This document shows, one piece after another, positions 57,781 through 64,000 of a stretch of 64,000 nt of DNA (the first letter of the stretch is position 1; every line of letters starts with the position of its first letter). The notes beneath the pieces are model-generated. The model made no database searches and was not told the DNA's origin. It saw only the letters and a program-made list of their open reading frames with translations. Both the position numbers and the translations under genes were made by a program. This DNA comes from Polytrichum commune (taxonomy: Eukaryota > Streptophyta > Polytrichopsida > Polytrichales > Polytrichaceae): the NCBI GenBank assembly GCA_950295325.1, contig OX485804.1, forward strand, positions 58,454,429 through 58,518,428. The letters are read 5' to 3'.

Positions 57781-57964
57781 GAGACGGTAGGGTTTTGACC
57801 AATGGACGAACCCATCCATCATATATGACAACATTTGTTCAATTATTCATAAGGAGTGTCATCCAAAGAGTTACCATAGTGGCATGAAATACCATATAAC
57901 ACTAACTATCATATTTAGTGTACCATATGACACTAAATACAATATTTAGTGCACTTATTTACAT

Positions 57965-59165
57965 GTTATGGCGGTACCTTGCAAGACTTGCGAATTATTT
58001 AAATACATGCTCTACCATTATCAACTATCCTCTCACAATCATGTAAGTGCTTTGTGACACCAATTGTTAACATGTATGTTAACAAGCACACAAAATGAAC
58101 AATATCAAAGGGAAAAACAAAGTGTTTAACCCCAATTTGTTGTTTTTACCCATGTCATTCTAACCTGGGGTTAACATAATGGTATATGGCAAGTCTTGTT
58201 GTTATGAATGGCCACCAAAAAGACATGTGTCATGATGAGATTGAACTAGGTGTTCATAATGTAGAAGCCATTACAGATTCAAAATTGAATACAATTGATA
58301 TGATCTATGTGATTGCATAAATTAGAGAAGTGAAACTTTTGTTCGACCTCTTGTAACTTTTACCCCTCCGTTCCGATTATGAAGCTTGAATGGATGATCT
58401 CCACGATTCACAGTTGCTAAATGGATAAGACAATTTTTGATATGATCCAATGGCCAAAATTGCATGTGGAATTGGAATTTCCCACAACAAGGTTACATAC
58501 CTTAATGTTACAAAACGATACCCTTTCACTATCATTATCTTTTGATCTATAAAACTTATGTCGCTCATGTATGTAGGTTATTTAAGCATCCAACCAATGA
58601 TTTTTATTCCAGTTATGCACATGTGATTTAGGACTCTACAAATAGAGAATAGAATGTTTCATTTTATTCTATGATTATGTGGATGAAATAACCAAAATTT
58701 GATGAGATTACCAACTTTTGGACGGATGTGTATAAAATTGGATGAAATATATAGAATCGTCCGCATGTGGCTTTGTCACTCCAATGGTTGTAGTAGATGC
58801 TCCTCTCTTTGAAACTTGAATTAAAATCGCTGCATCCAACAATGTTGGTGCATGTTGTTCATCAATTTGGAGAATTTTCAAATTATTGTGATGTGGTTTG
58901 ACTCTCATTTGCCTAGCTTTGAATTCACACCACAAAAGACCTTCTTCAAGAGCCTCCTTCATTGCCCACTTCGACCTTGATGGTGAGTTAAGGTGAGGTA
59001 CATGGGTTTTAAATCATCACTTCTCGTGACTAGCCCACTTTTCCTAGGATATGGGACACGCGATTAAGCTTAGTACAAGCTAGTTAGCTAATCTACATCA
59101 AGGCATGGCCGCTTTCCTCATAATATTTGGTACTTATATGAACATTTCATTCATTATTAAAGTGG
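57965..59165. other. Stretch without a recognised gene
   Basis: AT-rich; the minus-strand ORF at 58962-58708 has no recognised domain. Confidence 0.35.
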
Positions 59166-59169
59166 ATAT

Positions 59170-59295
59170 TCTCAAGCTCATTAAATGGTCATATAGGGCT
59201 CCTCCTTAATTATGTTGACTACTGAGTTTAGGATGGTTATCATATTTTGAGCATGTAATTCAATTTTTTTTCTTAAACATGTGTCCTTATGATAT
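59170..59295 (+). repeat. Dispersed repeat, copy 2 of the 17.74-kb family
   Basis: CTCATTAAATGGTCATATAG, TTAATTATGTTGACTACTGA, CATATTTTGAGCATGTA and ACATGTGTCC align with 17745-17860. Confidence 0.65.
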
Positions 59296-59317
59296 TTGTT
59301 TTTGGAGCCACACCTAA

Positions 59318-59437
59318 CATAACATTGCTCAACATTCAACTCTCATTTTGTGAGCTTGAATTTGCACTAGCTATGGCATCCACGGTTTTATTCTTAAAGT
59401 CCACATTAACTAACGCACATTGCTTAATAATGTTATG
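59318..59437. mobile_element. Small TIR element (120 bp), CATAACATT family
   Basis: Ends CATAACATTGCTCAACATT and TTGCTTAATAATGTTATG. The interior (GCTATGGCATCCACGG..TTATTCT) is shared with 63700-63816. Confidence 0.65.
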
Positions 59438-59439
59438 CC

Positions 59440-60375
59440 CACACTACCGCAATTACATCGTTTACCTATGACAAGGTTATATCAGATCGAGCCCACCTCA
59501 ATAGGGGGAAGCAACATGTGGGCAAAGAGGCTCTTCGTTTATGCTTGCTTCATCTAGAGCCGGTGTATCTATCTATCTTTCTACAACATGTGTAACAAAA
59601 AAAGAAAGGTTGAAACCTTTTTTTTTCTTTTTTAGGGGGGGGGGGGAGAGGGGGAGGGGCTAGTGCAAAAAGGTGGGTATCATGGAGGCAACCTAGGGAG
59701 GTGGTAGGCATGGTATGGGTGGGACATGATGGGGGATCATGAGGGACTGACATGCATGGACATGAACATACATACATATGGCAATTACGCATAGGCATGG
59801 GGGGGGGGCATGGTTGCACTAGCTTGCACACTTGGGGTGGCATGGATATTAATTTGGCCACTGAGGTCGAATGGGCTGCCAGGGCGACACATGTCCAAAC
59901 TAATGTACTTACATCCACATAAATCACTTGCTATTCACTTGTATATCATGAACAAATGCAAGGAACTGGTATATGGCCCTAATGTGGGCACTTTCAACTC
60001 CATGCAAAATTGTGACCCTTGGATCAACTTGGGAATAGTCTCATTTGAAATTGCAAATCGCGATGCTCTTTGTCTCAAGCTTCATGATCAAATTTTAAAA
60101 AAGAAGTTATAGTTAACCTCTTGTCACCATAGATTTACATAAAACTTGGTACAATATAAATACAACAAGTGGAACCCACTCATAAAACCCCTTTGACAAT
60201 AAGGCTGAAAGCAAACTCACCATCTTGACAGCAGGGTAACACAATCCATCTACGTCTCAACATCCCAAAATCTCAAAATCTCAAAATCAATTGTTGAGAT
60301 TCTTATGATTTTGAGATTTCCAAAATATTGTCATGGATGATGGATGAGTTCATCTGTTGGCTGAAACCTCACCTT
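59440..60375. other. Stretch without a recognised gene
   Basis: T-rich then G12 tract at about 59620-59650 and a further G tract at 59800. Nothing else seen. Confidence 0.35.
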
Positions 60376-60379
60376 CTCT

Positions 60380-60515
60380 TGTCATCCACTTGTGATGAAA
60401 TATTTTCATGGACGATTGAAAATTGGATGAAAAACACTTGGGAAGTGATAGATATTGCAACACGGTAAATCTATAATCCCCAATATTCTACAAGAAATGA
60501 CAATAACTCATACAA
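60380..60515 (-). repeat. Dispersed repeat R2, copy (inverted)
   Basis: GATGAAAAACACTTGG.AAGTGA, GGTAAATCTATAATCCCC and ACAAGAAATGACAATAA are the reverse complement of the 57660-57740 text. Confidence 0.6.
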
Positions 60516-60659
60516 TCCCCCAACATAATTGCCATGTTTGAAACCTTAGCCCACAAGTGAGCAAAAGTCTCCTACTTAAATGTAAGCAATACACACACCT
60601 CCAAGGAAATCACCCATGCATTGCATGAGCATTCCATGGTAATTATTTTATTCAATTGG

Positions 60660-61005
60660 TTTTATTCAATAAAGTAACAAATATTTAAGTAGAATCGAAC
60701 CAAGTCCAAGTCCAAGATTACAACATGCAAGTTGATTATGATTACGTTGCAGTAACTGCTTTCAATATATTCTCATTACTTACCATTTAATTAGATAGAT
60801 TTGACATCAAGAAGTTTAGATTTGATAAATCTATGCATATTTTGATATCACGACATTCAAGTAACCAATAAGGATTTATATATCTCCCAAGATATCTAGG
60901 TGTATTGGAAGGGTATTGACATATTGACTTTAGATTTGAAGCAACCAAAAAATCCACATTTTGAAACTATGTTCATATTAACTCAAATATGAGTCAAGTC
61001 CCTAA
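60660..61005 (-). repeat. Dispersed repeat R1, copy 3 (inverted)
   Basis: ACCAAGTCCAAGTCCAAGAT, TTGATTATGATTACGTTGC, CATTCAAGTAACCAATAAGG and TTTGAAGCAACCAAAAAATC are reverse complements of R1 words at 24.2-24.6 and 32.8-33.0 kb. Confidence 0.65.
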
Positions 61006-61134
61006 AAACACATTGATGTGTTCCTTTATGTTTTCTAAAAATAAATTAGTTAAGAAGCCATAATGTAGAGGTTTTCAATAACATGTTAATTATTGAACAC
61101 ATAATAGTGTTTATATTCTACCAACCACATAGTC

Positions 61135-61632
61135 CACTTCACACATGAGACTGAGTGCCCATGACCATTACACTTCAAGCACTCTCATTGGTGAAAAAGG
61201 CGAAGCCGGTCCAAGTTCGCTTCACAGTATGCTTGAGGGACCAATGGAGAATGTGAATGCAAGATGGATGTAAAGTCTACATGGAATCCTATATGGCATC
61301 AAACAGTTCATGTTTCATGATCACTTGGACTGTTTTCAAAAAACCACCTCTTGGAGGTAGGCCTAACATAAAAATAGGAGACCATGGCACTCCAAACACT
61401 CACGACTGTTGGTTTATTCTACTTTATCATGTGTGAGCACCCACATGAATAAAAATTTATTGAAATAGCATTTGGTTGAAGGCCCAGTCACATATGGCTT
61501 CACACTACACTTGAGAGCCCGTGACCACACTACATGAGTTTGGAAGTGTCTTGAGACGGCCTTTGCACACTTTCCTTTGGGCTCTCACAATTTCATGGTC
61601 ATGGCTATTGGCTCGTGTGTGAAGTGGCCCTA
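61135..61632. mobile_element. Second copy of Harbinger-like family H2
   Basis: GGTCCAAGTTCGCTTCACA, GCTTGAGGGACCAA, AAGTCTACATGGAATCCTA and GGCTCGTGTGTGAAGTGGCC match 48240-48717. The right end is followed by TAA; the left end is worn. Confidence 0.75.
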
Positions 61633-61639
61633 AGGCTTG

Positions 61640-62360
61640 TGACATAAGTAACCTTATATTAGATTAAGAAATAGTGTCATTTGTTAAGTTTCACTTTTAG
61701 TTAAGATGCCAACTACCAATCCAAAACAAATGACAAGCACACTATCATAGCCCAAGGCTCCCAATTTGAAAAGTTGTCTAAATATATCAAAATTGTCACA
61801 CAATCTGCATTGACCGGACTCATGACCCACCGTCCCATTTCGCACAATTCCCCAAAAAAATGTTGAGAAATTATATGTAAAGTATTGACACAACAACATG
61901 CCATGTGGTGTGATAATGCATGGCAATGTGCCATGGATAATGTTTAATAGATAGCCTAATTGAAGGGAGAGAAGGGGGGGGGGGGGGGAACTTCAAGGAA
62001 TTCAAGTTCAAACGTGCAAACCGATCGAGATGTTGATTTAGTCAAAAAAGTCAAAAGCTACATGCGGATTCAAATTTGGGTAGCCATGTATCGTAGCCGG
62101 CTCGCAATTTTATGCAAATTTGAAATGAAATTATGAAACTTCTTCCTAATCGGGTCATGTGAGGAGTCATCAATCGAGTCGTGTCTCTCTTTCGGAATGA
62201 TTGGGCATACTTTTTTCTTTTTTAATAGTTTGGTCCCTGGAATTACTCTCCTTCGATTCAAGTGGAGTTTCTTAGAACCAATGGGGCAGCTTAACTTTAG
62301 GTATTCTTGGCATATTCACGTCCTAGATTCCTTGGACCTTGCAAGTTGCGTCCCGTTTTG
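61640..62360. other. Stretch without a recognised gene
   Basis: A G15 tract at about 61975-61989. Short ORFs only. Confidence 0.35.
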
Positions 62361-62366
62361 TTGGTA

Positions 62367-63210
62367 TAGTAGAGGCACCTCTTCCCAATCAGGACCCCAT
62401 CGGTAATCTATAGGGTACCGTAGTTTTCAATCCAGCTGGGGATTCAATTTCAATCAGGCCCAAACCAATAGTGTCATGGTTTTCAGTGTCAAAGTGAGGA
62501 GGATTGAGCAATTACGGTTGATTCTAGACATTGGTACTATATTTGGGCCAGTTTTTGGTTTCAAGACTCCACAAGAATTTTCATATAAGGACTAATAAGG
62601 TTATCAAAAAAATTGTAGTCCTCCTGGTTTTTTATCTTCCTACGTGGTATGAATTTCACTGTATTGATGGTAAGGGGTGAAATTTTGCACCGCCTTATAC
62701 TTCTCCAGACATAGCACAAAGTCTCTTAAGTGATCGAGTATGGGTGCCTCTACGCTAGGTAAGGTGTGTGGGTAATATTTGGTGCAGTTTTCATGTTCTC
62801 CAACTTCTATCGATTATGGTAGAGGCACCGATCAAGACCCCATCAGCAATTTATAGGGTATCAAAATTTTAATAAGGTTGGGATTGATTTTCAATTAGTC
62901 AAAGATTGAAATTGATCATGCCGGAATCAATAGTGTCATGACACATGTCTTGATTTTGAGTGTTGAAGTGAGGAGGAATGAGCGGTTAAAAAGAGCAATT
63001 ATGGCAAACTCTAGACATTGGTAATACGTTCGGGCCAACTTTTGGCTTTGAGACATAGTTGTTTCACTTGAAGGAATAAAGTTACCGAAAAATTGGCAGT
63101 CCTCCTAATTTGATCTTCTTGCTTGGGGAAAATTTGCACCACCTTATACTTCTCCAGATTTGGCGCATAATCTCTTAAGTGATTAGTTGTGGACACCTCT
63201 TCTCTAGATT
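62367..63210 (+). repeat. Tandem duplication, two ~400-bp units, period ~450 bp
   Basis: AGAGGCACC..TCA.GACCCCATC, AATAGTGTCATG, AAGTGAGGAGGA.TGAGC, TCTAGACATTGGTA and CCTTATACTTCTCCAGA occur in the same order at 62367-62750 and 62817-63190. Confidence 0.75.
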
Positions 63211-63219
63211 TATGTGACA

Positions 63220-63695
63220 AAAAATAATGTGTTGAATTATCAAACATGATGAAGCATTAGAGTTTTCTAAAAAGTCTCTCAAAGAGGGATGAGACCATGG
63301 GTTTGATTTATCTTTGAGACAACTTCCTATTTAAAGCTTGTTAGCTCGTTGTGTATCGGAGGCTATTTAAAAGTTGGGTGGAATTTTTGGGGCCTCCTCT
63401 TTTCACCTCTCAAACTTTGAGAGAATTCCACACTTTTAAATGTGGTACGCACATGGGACCTATTGTCCTAAATCCCGGATTGGCCTATGCAAGGCTAACT
63501 TGGCCCACCCATCCTAGTAGGATAAGTTACAAAGCCAACTTTTAATAGCCCAACACCACTCTTTGTGTATGGTAATAAGAAAACTTGGGTGACTCATGTT
63601 AATTCTTAATAAACTTTGGGACTAAAACCCATGATTTCATCTGCTTACTTTTTTACGGGTAGCTCTATTGACAAAAAAAGGAATCTCTCTTCATC
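63220..63695. other. Stretch without a recognised gene
   Basis: Short ORFs only. Confidence 0.35.
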
Positions 63696-63699
63696 CAAT

Positions 63700-63816
63700 C
63701 ATAACATTATTATGCATTGTGCGTTCGTTCGGACTAAATATGTAGTAGTTGCGGCATCCCATGGTTATATTCTCAAGGCCCACATAAACAAATGTACACT
63801 CCTTAATAATGTTATG
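63700..63816. mobile_element. Small TIR element (117 bp), CATAACATTATT family
   Basis: Ends CATAACATTATTATGCATTG and CTTAATAATGTTATG; related to 45820-45966 and 59318-59437. Confidence 0.65.
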
Positions 63817-63829
63817 GTCATGACTATCG

Positions 63830-63985
63830 AAAGTGCATGTTTATTAATTCCTTAATTGAATGCACATGTTCTCTCAATTGTGTTCAATACTGAGGGTGCA
63901 ATAGTTAATCAAATTTGAACACATAGTCCAAATTCCTTTTGAACATGTATCTTCATTGTGTTTTTTCATTCTCACAAAATCACAC
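63830..63985 (+). repeat. Dispersed repeat, weaker copy 3 of the 17.74-kb family
   Basis: CAATTGTGTTCAATACTGAG, CAAATTTGAACACATAGTCC, AAATTCCTTTTGAACATGTAT align with 17795-17865. Confidence 0.5.
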
Positions 63986-64000
63986 ACGGATCAAATATAG

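Overview
This window reads as nuclear DNA of a land plant with a large, repeat-rich genome. The evidence is GT-AG introns, a hevein-domain GH19 chitinase, a secreted PR-1-type CAP protein, a plant-type WD40-like gene, and many small non-autonomous DNA elements (MITEs). The DUF7869-type ORF, the hAT variants and the LINE family remind me of non-flowering plants, but the species cannot be fixed from sequence alone. Genes are sparse: about 5-6 kb of 64 kb looks like live host coding sequence.

Layout. 1-2163: a long DUF7869-type ORF, cut by the window edge, that carries an in-frame intron. 2.6-4.4 kb: a weak, broken gag-like remnant. 4.47-6.48 kb (minus): a decayed hAT transposase of the DUF4371/ZMYM1-like type. 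10.1-11.1 kb: a TIR element. 11.7-12.0 kb: a fold-back element with an internal minisatellite. 13.58-16.45 kb (plus): a second hAT transposase whose coding sequence was hit by two MITEs, both with exact target-site duplications. 19.97-21.95 kb (plus): a three-exon chitinase, followed by a tandem duplicate of its own 3' end. 23.6-27.1 kb and 29.9-31.6 kb (minus): a tandem duplication of a PR-1-like gene; the first copy is broken, the second is open and has a long Gly-Gly-Asp tract inserted in its CAP domain. 33.05-34.01 kb: a solo LTR. 35.56-40.30 kb (minus): a five-exon WD40-like gene resembling the Arabidopsis KIN14B-interacting protein (At4g14310 family), with tandem repeats over its 5' leader. 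47-53 kb: a MITE field with one Tourist-like element nested in another. 53.28-56.28 kb (minus): a 5'-truncated LINE with RNase H and a domain resembling the PCIF1 cap-methyltransferase fold. 57-64 kb: repeats only.

How the genes relate. The chitinase and the PR-1-like protein are both secreted, defence-type proteins about 9 kb apart; each has been locally duplicated and each extra copy is broken. The WD40-like gene is a housekeeping or cytoskeleton-linked type with no evident link to them. No operon, tRNA, rRNA or CRISPR array was seen.

The observations I rate highest are the GGD-repeat CAP protein and its 69-bp identical upstream block, the PCIF1-like domain in the LINE, the doubly interrupted hAT gene, the mosaic GH19 chitinase, and the in-frame intron in the DUF7869 ORF. 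All family assignments are from recall of protein motifs; no search was run.
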